A stretch of DNA of 25,435 bases from a bacterium (GTDB lineage Bacteria; KSB1; UBA2214). The notes beneath the pieces are model-generated. The model ran no database searches, was not told where the DNA came from, and was given only the letters and a program-made list of their open reading frames with translations. Made by a program: the position numbers and the translations under genes. The stretch spans positions 1-25,435 of the forward strand of contig JAKQKF010000013.1 in the NCBI GenBank assembly GCA_029560815.1, read 5' to 3'. Positions 1-7,993 of the stretch are shown piece after piece (position 1 is the first letter of the stretch; each line of letters opens with the position of its first letter).

Positions 1-743
1 AGGGCCTCCATTTCCGCGGGAGTGATGGGGCGCCAGGCGCCGGGGGGCAGGTCGCCGAGTTCGAGCGGCCCGATGCGGGTGCGGATGAGGCGCACCACCT
101 CATAGCCGCGGGCGGCGAACATCCGGCGCACCTGCCGGTTCTTGCCCTCATGGATAACGATCTCCACCCAGTGGCCCGGTTTCACTTCGGGCAGGGTGCA
201 AAGCCGCGCCGGCAGGGTGCGGTAATTTTTAATCAGCACGCCCTGCTCCAGGGCCGCCCTGTCGCTCTCCTGCAGGGGACGGTCGATGCGCACCCGGTAG
301 CATTTTTCGACCCCGCTGCCGGGGGAGACGAGCCAGCTGGCCATCGGGCCGTCGTTGGTCAAAAAGAGGGCCCCCTCGCTCTCCATATCGAGCCGGCCGG
401 CGGGAAAGACCCAGGTGGCAAAACCGGGCAGGAGATCATAGACCGTCGCCCGGCTCTCCTGATCGACGCGGGCGGTGAGAAAACCGGCCGGCTTGTGGAA
501 AAGATAATAGAGCTTTTCCTCCACTGTGCCGATGGGCTTGTCATCCAGCGTGATCTGGTCCTTCTCCAGGTCCACCCAGGCATAGATGAACTTTTCAACC
601 CGGCCGTTCACCTTGACCCGGCCGGCGAGGATCCACTCCCGCGCCTGGGTGCGCGAACCCATTCCCTTTTTACTGAAGGCCCGGACAAGGCCGACCCGCA
701 CGCCGGGGCCGCTCTGTTCCTGATTCTGCATGATTTGGTCCAT
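1..743 (-). CDS. RsuA/RluB-family pseudouridine synthase (C-terminus cut by window edge)
   Basis: This enzyme isomerises a specific uridine in ribosomal RNA to pseudouridine. Reading from ATG at 743, 247 residues are visible before the window edge. An S4 RNA-binding domain lies at about residues 18-55. The catalytic block GRLDMESEG is at residues 116-124, with the family's catalytic Asp at 119, and EGKNRQVRRMF at 199-209 is the conserved RsuA/RluB/RluE/RluF motif. Only the last residues are missing. There is no strong ribosome binding site, only GAAGA next to the ATG. A good -35/-10 pair sits about 25 to 50 bases upstream of the ATG. The gene is divergent from the acetyltransferase at 895. 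The large-subunit (RluB-like) target is more likely than RsuA, but the exact target cannot be read from the sequence. Confidence 0.9.
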   Translation of the reverse strand, partial: MDQIMQNQEQSGPGVRVGLVRAFSKKGMGSRTQAREWILAGRVKVNGRVEKFIYAWVDLEKDQITLDDKPIGTVEEKLYYLFHKPAGFLTARVDQESRATVYDLLPGFATWVFPAGRLDMESEGALFLTNDGPMASWLVSPGSGVEKCYRVRIDRPLQESDRAALEQGVLIKNYRTLPARLCTLPEVKPGHWVEIVIHEGKNRQVRRMFAARGYEVVRLIRTRIGPLELGDLPPGAWRPITPAEMEA

Positions 744-766
744 TCTTCGGTTCGGTTGGCTGGTAA

Positions 767-795
767 AATATAGGGCATTTGCGGAGCTTGGGCAA
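767..795 (-). promoter_or_regulatory. Sigma-70-like promoter for the pseudouridine synthase
   Basis: On the minus strand, TTGCCC (790-795) and TATATT (767-772) are separated by 17 bases. Transcription would start near 760, leaving a leader of about 15 to 20 bases before the ATG at 743. Confidence 0.6.
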
Positions 796-894
796 GGATA
801 AAATGGCGCCGCTGCAAATATAGCTTTTATAAATCATTCAAGCTTCATAAATTCATATGGCATTCACAGGCCGCAAAGGAGAGTGTTCCGCCAT

Positions 895-1596
895 ATGGAG
901 ATCCCCGACAACACCATCGAAGCCTTCGCGCGTAATTTCCACCGGGAAGCAAGATTGTATGGATTCAGCGACGCCGACTGCCTGCGCTTCGTCAACGCCA
1001 TCCTCGATCTGATCATGAAGAATGATACCACCAACATCCAGAAATTCAGCACCCTGAACTGGTCGCGCTCCGATGAACAGCGCTACGCCAGACTTCCCAT
1101 CATCATGGATCAGCTCTGCATCCGCGAATATGACCAGATCCTCGACGCCCCCTTTTTCGACGAATGGCTCAAGGACGAATATGGACGCTATTTCCTTCTC
1201 TCCCGGCTTAGCCTGCACAAGACCGACTTTTTCGATCTGGTAAATGATCCCGTCAATATCATCGGCGTGATCACCCTTCCCGAAGGACTGCCTATCGGCG
1301 CCGTCGCCTTCCTGAAGCATGACACGATTTCGAAAAAGGCTGAACTCCGCAAGCTCATCGGCAACCCGGACTATCGCGGCAAGGGCTACGCAAAAACCGC
1401 CACCCGCCTCTGGATCGAATACGGCCTTTTTGGGCTGGGTCTGAAAAAAATCTACCTGAATACCATCAACACCAATATACGCAATATCCGCCTCAACCAG
1501 GAGCTCGGCTTCACCATCGAGGGCATCCTTCATAACGAGGTGCTCATCGAAGGCGTCTACAAGGATGTGCTCAGGATGAGCCTGTGGCTGGAATAA
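895..1596 (+). CDS. GNAT family N-acetyltransferase
   Basis: This is a 233-residue acetyl-CoA-dependent acyltransferase of the GNAT fold, probably the RimJ/RimL-like (Acetyltransf_3) branch. The acetyl-CoA pyrophosphate loop RGKGYA is at residues 161-166, and the C-terminal signature NIRNIRLNQELGF is at 194-206. The N-terminal ~80 residues are helical and not recognised; they may help choose the substrate. ATG 895 is preferred over an in-frame GTG at 883, because the AAAGGAG ribosome binding site at 875-881 sits well before 895 but almost touches 883. The substrate could be a ribosomal protein, a sugar nucleotide or a small molecule, and the neighbours do not decide it. Confidence 0.85.
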   Translation: MEIPDNTIEAFARNFHREARLYGFSDADCLRFVNAILDLIMKNDTTNIQKFSTLNWSRSDEQRYARLPIIMDQLCIREYDQILDAPFFDEWLKDEYGRYFLLSRLSLHKTDFFDLVNDPVNIIGVITLPEGLPIGAVAFLKHDTISKKAELRKLIGNPDYRGKGYAKTATRLWIEYGLFGLGLKKIYLNTINTNIRNIRLNQELGFTIEGILHNEVLIEGVYKDVLRMSLWLE

Positions 1597-1605
1597 TGCA
1601 GGCCC

Positions 1606-1649
1606 CGCCGGAGATGCCGCACATGCAGGAGGCTGCAGCCGGCGTTTTT
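1606..1649 (+). terminator. Possible weak intrinsic terminator after the acetyltransferase
   Basis: CGCCGG (1606-1611) pairs with CCGGCG (1639-1644), followed by five T's. A small inner hairpin, TGCAG-GAGG-CTGCA, lies at 1624-1637. The long branched loop makes this only a moderate candidate. Confidence 0.3.
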
Positions 1650-1690
1650 GCGTTGCGGGAGCCTGTCCGCAGAATGGAGCAGTAAACCGA

Positions 1691-2911
1691 ATGGCATCAG
1701 CACCGGAAAAAAAACTACCCGGCTCCGGTTTCAGCCGGAATCTGCTCTCCACCGGAGTGACCAGTTTCCTCACCGACACCTCGGTGAAAATGGTCTACTC
1801 GGTCATGCCGATGTTTCTACTCTCGATCGGCGCCTCCAAGACCAGCCTCTCCCTGATCGAGGGGATCGCGGAGAGCACGGCCGCCCTGGTCAAGACCCTT
1901 TCCGGTTTCTGGAGCGACAGAATCGGCAAAAACAAACCCTTCATGCTGATCGGTTACGGGATCTCCGCTCTCATCATCCCCCTCTACGCCCTGGTCGTCT
2001 CGCCCCTGCAGGTGCTGCTGCTGCGTTTCGTCGAAAGGTTCGGCAAGGGGATCCGCACCGCGCCGCGCGACAGCCTCATCGCCGGTTCGGTCATCAACGG
2101 AGAGACCGGCAAGGGATTCGGTCTGCAAAAGGCGATGGATAACAGCGGCGCCATTGCCGGCCCCCTGGCGGCGTTCGGCTTCCTTTACCTCTTCCCCGAT
2201 GATTACGGGCGCCTTTTCCTGCTGGCCGGCATCCCGGCCGTGCTGGCCATCCTGGTGATCCTCTTTGGCATCCGGGAGGCGAAAAAAGAGAGCGGCCAGC
2301 TCTTTAAAAAATTCCGCTTCAGGGAGTTCCCCGGGCGGTTCTACCTCTTTCTGGCCATCATCTTCATTTTCACCCTCGGCAATTCCACCGACGCCCTGCT
2401 CCTGGTCAAGGCCAATGAAGTGGGGGTGAAGGTCGCCTTCATTCCGCTCGTCTATCTCATCACCAGCATTGTCTCCGTGCTGCTCGCCATTCCACTCGGC
2501 TCGCTCTCGGACCGCATCGGCAAGGAAAAGATCCTCATCGGCGGATTTTTGGTCTACGCTTTCGTCTATTTCGGCTTCGGGATCACCCGAAGTGTGCACG
2601 CCATCATCGTCCTGTTCGCCTTTTACGGGCTCTACTCGGCGGCGACCGATGGCATTCAGAAGGCACTGGTCTCCGACATCATAGACAGGAACAAGCAGGG
2701 CACAGGTCTGGGCCTTTACAATGCCCTGATCGGTATCACCCTGCTGCCCGCCAGCCTCATCGCCGGCGCGCTCTATGACCGGGTCAATTCGCGCATCCCC
2801 TTTTATTTCGGCGCAGCCATGGCGCTCCTCGCTGCGGTGCTGATGGTCTTTTTCTGCAAAACCCGGAACCGGCCCAGGGCCGCTCAGGCGGCAGGAGGAA
2901 ACGCGTCATGA
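1691..2911 (+). CDS. MFS (major facilitator superfamily) transporter
   Basis: This is a 406-residue inner-membrane carrier with about 12 hydrophobic segments. The MFS motif A appears twice, once in each half: GFWSDRIGKNKP at residues 72-83 and GSLSDRIGKEK in the second half. The block RFVERFGKGIRTAPRDSLIA (112-131) is typical of a family of uncharacterised bacterial MFS proteins. The start at 1691 follows GGAG at 1676-1679. The last codon and stop overlap the ATG of the next gene (ATGA at 2908-2911), so it is probably translationally coupled to the CDF transporter. The direction is probably export, but the substrate is not known. Confidence 0.88.
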   Translation: MASAPEKKLPGSGFSRNLLSTGVTSFLTDTSVKMVYSVMPMFLLSIGASKTSLSLIEGIAESTAALVKTLSGFWSDRIGKNKPFMLIGYGISALIIPLYALVVSPLQVLLLRFVERFGKGIRTAPRDSLIAGSVINGETGKGFGLQKAMDNSGAIAGPLAAFGFLYLFPDDYGRLFLLAGIPAVLAILVILFGIREAKKESGQLFKKFRFREFPGRFYLFLAIIFIFTLGNSTDALLLVKANEVGVKVAFIPLVYLITSIVSVLLAIPLGSLSDRIGKEKILIGGFLVYAFVYFGFGITRSVHAIIVLFAFYGLYSAATDGIQKALVSDIIDRNKQGTGLGLYNALIGITLLPASLIAGALYDRVNSRIPFYFGAAMALLAAVLMVFFCKTRNRPRAAQAAGGNAS

Positions 2912-4320
2912 CAGGGACCCGGGCTGAACATGAAAAGAACCGGGTGGCTCTCACCTCCGTCGTCGCCGCCCTCTTTCTCACCGGATTCAAGGTCGTCACC
3001 GGCTTGATGACCGGCAGTATGGGCATTCTGGCCGAGGCCGCCCATTCCGCCCTCGATCTGATCGCGGCGGTGATCACCTTGTTCGCCGTGCGCTTCTCCG
3101 GCCGCCCCGCCGACCTTGAGCACACCTATGGCCACGGCAAGATCGAAAACCTCTCCGCTCTGTTCGAGACCTTCCTGCTGTTCCTCACCTGCGTCTGGAT
3201 CATTTATGAATCGGTCAAGCGCCTCCTCTTCGTCGATGTGCACGTTCAGGTGAGCATCTGGGCGTTTGTTGTCGTCATTCTCTCGGTCATCATCGATTTC
3301 GGCCGGTCGCGCGCGCTCGCGCGCACAGCCAAAAAGTACAACAGCCAGGCTCTCGAGGCCGACGCGCTGCACTTTTCGACCGACATCTGGTCCTCACTGG
3401 TGGTTCTGATGGGTCTGATCCTGGTGCTGATCGCCAAACGGACCGGCATCGCCTGGCTGGTCAAAGCTGATGCCGCGGCCGCCCTCATCGTCGCCGGCAT
3501 CGTGATTCATGTCAGTCTGCAGCTGGGCAAAAGGACTGTCAGCGCCCTGCTCGATGCCATCCCCTCGGACCTGACCAGCGAGATCAGCCGGGCGATCATG
3601 GTGCCGGGTGTGCTCAGGGCGGGGCGCGTGCGCGCCCGGCGCAGCGGGGCGGACGCCTTCGCCGATATTACCGTCATGGTCGCCCGCGACACCTCGCTGG
3701 AGCAGGCTCACGATATCGCCACAGCGGTCGAGGAGAGAGTGCACAGGATCATGCCGGGCTCCGATGTCATGGTCCACCTCGACCCGGTGGAGAGCGGCGA
3801 CGAATCCATGCTCCAGGTCATCCGCCTCACCGCCGCGCGCCACGGTCTGGGTGTGCACGGCATCCGTATCTACAATATCCACGGCAGGGAGTATATGGAA
3901 CAGCACATCGAGGTGAACGAGAACTATTCCCTCGAGGAGGCGCACGCCCAATCAACCCGCTTCGAAGAGGCCCTCCATCGTCTCTACCCCGGGCTCAACC
4001 AGATCATCACCCACATCGAACCGGTGGGAGAGTCGAGCTCCCGGCGTCAGCCGGGGCAGGCCGACCCCGAACAGATCCGCCACATCATCCTCGAGCTGCC
4101 CGAGGTCCGGGAGGCCGGTGTCGACATTCATGATCTGATGGTCAACAGCATCGGCGGGGAGGTCAATCTCGCCTTTCATTATGCTCTTGCTTCCGATCTT
4201 CCCATCACCGACGCCCATCTCCTCACCGAAAAAATCGAGCAAGCCCTCCGGCATAGAATCCCCCATCTGGGCAGGGTGGTCATTCACACCGAGCCGCGGC
4301 AGCCCCGGGGAGAAGAGTGA
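2908..4320 (+). CDS. CDF cation-efflux transporter with three tandem C-terminal domains
   Basis: This is a 470-residue cation diffusion facilitator that would move divalent metal out of the cytoplasm in exchange for protons. Six membrane segments lie within residues 1-210. The two HxxxD metal pairs are H46/D50 in segment 2 and H155/D159 in segment 5. The HD-HD pattern in the family usually goes with zinc (possibly also cadmium, cobalt or iron). YGHGKIE at 74-80 is a family hallmark. The cytoplasmic part appears to hold three ZT_dimer-like domains at about 222-293, 299-373 and 386-464, ending in MVHLDP, ITHIEP and VIHTEP, where the usual family protein of about 300 residues has one. A GGAGGA site precedes the ATG, which overlaps the MFS stop codon. 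Confidence 0.92.
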   Translation: MTGTRAEHEKNRVALTSVVAALFLTGFKVVTGLMTGSMGILAEAAHSALDLIAAVITLFAVRFSGRPADLEHTYGHGKIENLSALFETFLLFLTCVWIIYESVKRLLFVDVHVQVSIWAFVVVILSVIIDFGRSRALARTAKKYNSQALEADALHFSTDIWSSLVVLMGLILVLIAKRTGIAWLVKADAAAALIVAGIVIHVSLQLGKRTVSALLDAIPSDLTSEISRAIMVPGVLRAGRVRARRSGADAFADITVMVARDTSLEQAHDIATAVEERVHRIMPGSDVMVHLDPVESGDESMLQVIRLTAARHGLGVHGIRIYNIHGREYMEQHIEVNENYSLEEAHAQSTRFEEALHRLYPGLNQIITHIEPVGESSSRRQPGQADPEQIRHIILELPEVREAGVDIHDLMVNSIGGEVNLAFHYALASDLPITDAHLLTEKIEQALRHRIPHLGRVVIHTEPRQPRGEE

Positions 4321-4584
4321 CCGGTAGTACGCCCGCCGCCTCCACGTCCTGCCGGCAGGTGGATTCCGGCAGGAGCGATCCCATGCCAGCCTGCGGAACG
4401 GAAGGTCTCGGGACAGAAACCCGCTCTGCGGAAATCGGCAGCAGGTGCAGGATAAAACTCTTTGAAAATAACAAATTATTCACTAAGTTTGCCCAGTTGC
4501 CCGGGGAAAAACAGAAGAGCAGCAGCTGGTGCTCCGGGAAGCGCAGCGGATGACGGGCGGTGAACCTCTTTCCTGATGTGAACA
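4321..4584 (+). other. 264-base intergenic leader with hairpins, no gene seen
   Basis: This spacer contains a perfect 9-bp inverted repeat, TCCTGCCGG (4347-4355) with CCGGCAGGA (4366-4374), and the overlapping 12-base palindrome CCTGCCGGCAGG at 4348-4359. The middle (4450-4490) is AT-rich. No T-tract follows the hairpin and no known riboswitch core was recognised. It may carry the promoter or leader of the radical SAM gene, since the CDF gene ends before it. Confidence 0.4.
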
Positions 4585-5892
4585 ATGCACCATTCCACAC
4601 CCCATACAAATCTGCCCTGGCTGGTTGTCAGCGACGCCGACGGCAAAGTCTTTGAGATCCCCGGACTCGAGATGACCGGCATGCGTCTGCGCGAACGGCG
4701 CCTTCCCGAGCCGGCGGAGCTTATTCCTCTCCCCTTTGGCAGTGCCCTCTTCCAGCTGCCGCAGCGCCTGGCTGTGGGTTACGACCGCAGCCGGGACAAG
4801 TTCGTCGTGCTCAAGGAGCATGAGGGTCGGAAGATCTTCGCCGTCGGCGCTTTCATCGCCCCCGCCCATACCCAGACCCTGCTGGCCGCCTACGAAAGCG
4901 CACCCGGTGCGGATCCCCTCCCCCTCTTCGCCTACAGCGCCGCGGGCTGGCGGGACGGCCGGTTTTACACCGCGGGAGTGCGGGTGGATGCCGATATCCG
5001 GCAGGACCCCGCCTATTTCAACGCGCGCCTGATCGAACAACAGGCCGCTCTCCTGCTCAAGCGCTACCCGGGCAACCGCCTCGTCGAACATCTGGTCGAG
5101 AACTGCGTCCGCCGCTACGGCTGCCCCGCCGCCCAGAATCTCGCCCTGGGGCGCTGGGAAGCACCGATCCCCACCAGTCCCTCCTGCAACGCCCGCTGCG
5201 TCGGCTGCATCTCCAAACAGCCGGAGAGCTGCGTGCCGGAGACCCAGACGCGCATCACCTTCGTGCCGACACCTGAAGAGATCGCCGAATATGCCGTGCC
5301 GCACCTCGAGCAAGCCCCCCGTCCGGTGGTGAGCTTTGGTCAGGGCTGCGAGGGCGAACCCCTCATCCAGGCCGATCTGCTTGAAAAGGCCGTCCGCCTG
5401 ATGCGCTCGCGCACCGCCAGCGGCACCATCAATCTCAACACCAACGCCTCGCGGCCGGAGGTGGTCGACCGCCTCTGCGCGGCGGGACTTGACAGCCTGC
5501 GCATCAGCCTCAACAGCGCCCGCCCGGCCCCCTATCGTGCCTACTACCGACCGGCCGGTTACGACTGGCCCGAAGTGGTGGAGAGCATGCGCGTCGCCCG
5601 CCGCCACGGGCGCTGGATCTCCCTCAACTATTTCATCTTCCCCGGCTTCACCGACGACCCGGAGGAGATCGCCGCCCTCATCGGCCTGGTCAGGAGCCAT
5701 CGCATCGATTATATCCAGATGCGCAATCTCAATATCGATCCGGAGTGGTACGGCGAGGCCCTCGGGCTCGAACCGGAAGCGCCGCGCGCCATCGGCATCC
5801 TCGCCTGGATGGAACAGGTCAAAGCGGCCGCTCCCTGGATCCGCTTCGGCTATTTTAATCCCCCCAAAGAAGAATGGCAGGCCGGCCGATGA
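4585..5892 (+). CDS. Radical SAM protein with a long N-terminal region
   Basis: This is a 435-residue radical SAM enzyme. The [4Fe-4S]-binding CxxxCxxC motif is C201, C205 and C208 (SCNARCVGC). FGQGCEGEPL at 251-260 corresponds to the GGE-like SAM-contacting strand, and INLNTNA and LRISLNSA follow in a partial TIM barrel. Residues 1-190 precede the barrel, have no recognised domain and contain C174 and C180; C216 lies just after the cluster. The extra cysteines could bind a second cluster, but this is not shown. The ATG at 4585 lacks a clear ribosome binding site. The stop overlaps the next ATG (5889-5892), suggesting coupled translation with the PHP membrane protein. The reaction is unknown. 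Confidence 0.85.
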   Translation: MHHSTPHTNLPWLVVSDADGKVFEIPGLEMTGMRLRERRLPEPAELIPLPFGSALFQLPQRLAVGYDRSRDKFVVLKEHEGRKIFAVGAFIAPAHTQTLLAAYESAPGADPLPLFAYSAAGWRDGRFYTAGVRVDADIRQDPAYFNARLIEQQAALLLKRYPGNRLVEHLVENCVRRYGCPAAQNLALGRWEAPIPTSPSCNARCVGCISKQPESCVPETQTRITFVPTPEEIAEYAVPHLEQAPRPVVSFGQGCEGEPLIQADLLEKAVRLMRSRTASGTINLNTNASRPEVVDRLCAAGLDSLRISLNSARPAPYRAYYRPAGYDWPEVVESMRVARRHGRWISLNYFIFPGFTDDPEEIAALIGLVRSHRIDYIQMRNLNIDPEWYGEALGLEPEAPRAIGILAWMEQVKAAAPWIRFGYFNPPKEEWQAGR

Positions 5893-7343
5893 CCACCCGC
5901 TCCCGCACCAAACTCCTGGTTCTGCTGATCCTGCTGGCGCTCCTCTCCACCGCCCTGTGGCTGCCCCAACGCCCGTGGATCGAGGATGCCCTCAGCCAGG
6001 CCCCCGCCGCCGGCTATTCCGTCCATCTCCCGGCCGGACGCATCATTCTGGAACCCTTTCTCGGTCCCCTGCTCTTCCTCAGCCGGGCCGATGATCCGCT
6101 GCAGCTCGTGCTCTGGATCGCCCTCTGGCTCATGGCCGCCACCCTCGTTTTCGCTCTTTTTCAGGCCCGCAGGAGCGGCGCCACCTTTGCGCAGGCCCTG
6201 GGCACGGCAGTCAAATGGCTCCCGGTCTCCTTCATCCTCTATGCGGCACTGCTGCTCGTCTTCCTCTTCTCCCCCTTCCCGAGCAGCACCATCGAACATC
6301 AGAAAAAAGATATCGTTTTGGTCAATCTGCACAGCCACAGCTACCACAGCCACGACGGCATCATCTCTCCCCTGCGCCTGATGCACTGGCACGCGCGCAA
6401 CGGCTTTGACGCCTTTTTCATCACCGAACACAATAACCACCGCGCGACACTGGAGCTGGTGGAGGCGCAAAAGGCGGGCGACCTACCCGCGGAACCCCTC
6501 CTCCTCGCCGGCGAGGAGTACTCCGGCAGCAACCACCTCCTCCTTCTCGGCTTGACCCGCGATTTCAACAGCAAGGACTATACCGATCAGGCGGCCATCG
6601 ATTCCGCCCGTGCGCAGGGCGGCGTCACCCTGCTCCCCCACTGGTTCGCACCCCAGCGCAACACACGGCCGCTCGCCGACTATTGCGCCATGGGGGTGGA
6701 CGGCTTTGAGATCGCCAATCAGGCCGAGGGCATCTACTATCCCGAAAAGTACACCGCCGCCCTGCGCCAGGCCGCGCAGGAACACGGCCTGCTCCTGACC
6801 GGCAACCCGGACTATCACGGCTATGGCCCCGCCTGCCTCGTCTGGAACGCCCTGCACCTGCCGGGCTGGCACGGACTGGGGCGGGAGGAGCGCGCGCAGG
6901 CGATCCTCGAGCTGCTGCGCCGGCGCGACCAGTCGCGGGTGCAGGTCCTGCTCTATCGTGACCGCAAGCCCATTCCCGCCGGGCTCGCCTGCATCTCCCC
7001 CCTGATCACGCTGCTGGACTATTTCCGGTCCCTGCGTCCGGTACAGATGCTGGCCTGGCTGGCCTGGCTGGGGCTGCTGCTCCTCTTCATCCGCTCTGTC
7101 CGGCGCATTCCTGAACAGCTCCGCATCCCCATCAAGCCGCTTGAACTGCTCTCCATCGCCGGAGCGGGCGCCGCGGCTGTCACCGTACTCTTCGGGCTCT
7201 GGATGCTGGTGCAGCACTCCCTCCTCAGCGGCGAAAACAGGATCTTTCTGAATTACGGCACCTGGCTCAGCATTACAGGCATCCTCTTGTTTATTTACTG
7301 CATAGCCCTTCTGAAAAATCTGAAAAAACTGAACATTTTTTAA
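5889..7343 (+). CDS. Membrane-anchored PHP-domain phosphoesterase
   Basis: This is a 484-residue protein with a PHP metal-dependent phosphoesterase domain between membrane segments. Likely membrane segments are at about residues 8-24, 71-91, 111-129, 386-402, 418-440 and 456-476, with a weaker one near 51-64. The PHP domain (about 141-370) keeps the metal-ligand motifs in order: HSHSYHSHDG (148-157), TEHN (179-182), GEEYS (208-212), PH (H251) and NPDYHG (D308, H310). Family members hydrolyse phosphate esters or nucleotide-related substrates. The start at 5889 uses the ATGA overlap with the radical SAM stop; an in-frame ATG at 5874 is possible. The bulk of the PHP domain could face either side, and topology was not resolved. 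The substrate is not known. Confidence 0.82.
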   Translation: MTTRSRTKLLVLLILLALLSTALWLPQRPWIEDALSQAPAAGYSVHLPAGRIILEPFLGPLLFLSRADDPLQLVLWIALWLMAATLVFALFQARRSGATFAQALGTAVKWLPVSFILYAALLLVFLFSPFPSSTIEHQKKDIVLVNLHSHSYHSHDGIISPLRLMHWHARNGFDAFFITEHNNHRATLELVEAQKAGDLPAEPLLLAGEEYSGSNHLLLLGLTRDFNSKDYTDQAAIDSARAQGGVTLLPHWFAPQRNTRPLADYCAMGVDGFEIANQAEGIYYPEKYTAALRQAAQEHGLLLTGNPDYHGYGPACLVWNALHLPGWHGLGREERAQAILELLRRRDQSRVQVLLYRDRKPIPAGLACISPLITLLDYFRSLRPVQMLAWLAWLGLLLLFIRSVRRIPEQLRIPIKPLELLSIAGAGAAAVTVLFGLWMLVQHSLLSGENRIFLNYGTWLSITGILLFIYCIALLKNLKKLNIF

Positions 7344-7432
7344 CGAATCCGTCCCGCAAAATTCCGCAACTGTTGGTATGAATAGAAAAACGAATCAGGT
7401 TCACGGGGACTAAAGAGGGTGTGAGGCCATCA

Positions 7433-7759
7433 ATGGAGATCACAGAGATCAGCATCAGACTAAGAAACGAGAGCAAGCTCAAGGCCTTTGTCAATGTCAC
7501 ATTCGATAACCAGTTCGCCGTCAAGGGTTTGAAGATCATCCAGAGCAAGAAAGGCGTGCTCCTTTGCATGCCCTCGCGCAAATCGGAAGACGGCATGCAG
7601 CGCGACATTGCGCACCCCATCACCAAAGAGTTCCGCACCAAGCTCGAGCAGGAGATCCTGGCCGAATATGCCCGAGTTGAAAAACGCGCCGAACGCGGCG
7701 AGATCGTCTTTGACAACAACAAGAACGAAGAATGGGCTTACGTTGACGACGAAATCTGA
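7433..7759 (+). CDS. spoVG: SpoVG family nucleic-acid-binding regulator
   Basis: This 108-residue protein matches SpoVG along its length. It begins MEITEISIRL, like the MEVTDVRLR start of the Bacillus protein, and contains LLCMPSRK (43-50) and RDIAHPIT (57-64), corresponding to the family's AMPSKR and RDITHPI. SpoVG is a small dimeric protein that binds DNA and RNA and acts as a site-specific regulator in Firmicutes, Borrelia and others. The acidic tail from residue 83 is longer than in the shortest members. ATG 7433 is preferred over the in-frame GTG at 7421 because GAGG (7423-7426) is well spaced and the family start aligns. A strong terminator follows at 7829-7881. Confidence 0.93.
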   Translation: MEITEISIRLRNESKLKAFVNVTFDNQFAVKGLKIIQSKKGVLLCMPSRKSEDGMQRDIAHPITKEFRTKLEQEILAEYARVEKRAERGEIVFDNNKNEEWAYVDDEI

Positions 7760-7828
7760 TGTGACGCTTTCCCTCCCGCACTAAAGCTCGCCCCCCCTCC
7801 AAGGATCTTGATTTCATATTTTTTCAAC

Positions 7829-7881
7829 ACGCGCAGATGAACCCCTCGCCGGCGAAGGATTTCATCCTGCGCGTTTTTTTT
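7829..7881 (+). terminator. Strong rho-independent terminator after spoVG
   Basis: ACGCGCAGATGAA pairs with TTTCATCCTGCGCGT with one bulged base. An inner CCTCGCC/GGCGAAGG stem extends it, and a run of eight T's follows at 7874-7881. Confidence 0.88.
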
Positions 7882-7883
7882 GG

Positions 7884-7908
7884 GAAACCTGTCACCGGAT
7901 TCTGCGTA
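7884..7908 (+). promoter_or_regulatory. ECF-sigma-like promoter for the DUF4097 gene
   Basis: GAAAC (7884-7888) is followed after exactly 16 bases by CGTA (7905-7908). This matches the (T)GAAAC-N16-CGTA pattern of Bacillus SigW-type extracytoplasmic-function sigma factors. It lies directly after the spoVG terminator and about 85 bases before the ATG at 7994. No comparable TTGNNN/TATANT pair was seen here. Confidence 0.45.
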
Positions 7909-7993
7909 ACAAGAGGTGAAAGCGCCGGGAGCGGGGACCCTCGCTCCGAACAGCTGCGGCGGCATCTTACCCAGCAAGAACAAGGGAGGCAAA

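Noticed and set aside
4321..4584. Possible cobalamin or other riboswitch
   Set aside because: Hairpins are present but no conserved riboswitch core could be matched by eye; kept only as a structured leader.
4483..5700. Minus-strand open frame of 405 codons
   Set aside because: It is antisense to the radical SAM gene, whose CxxxCxxC motif and barrel strands are clear.
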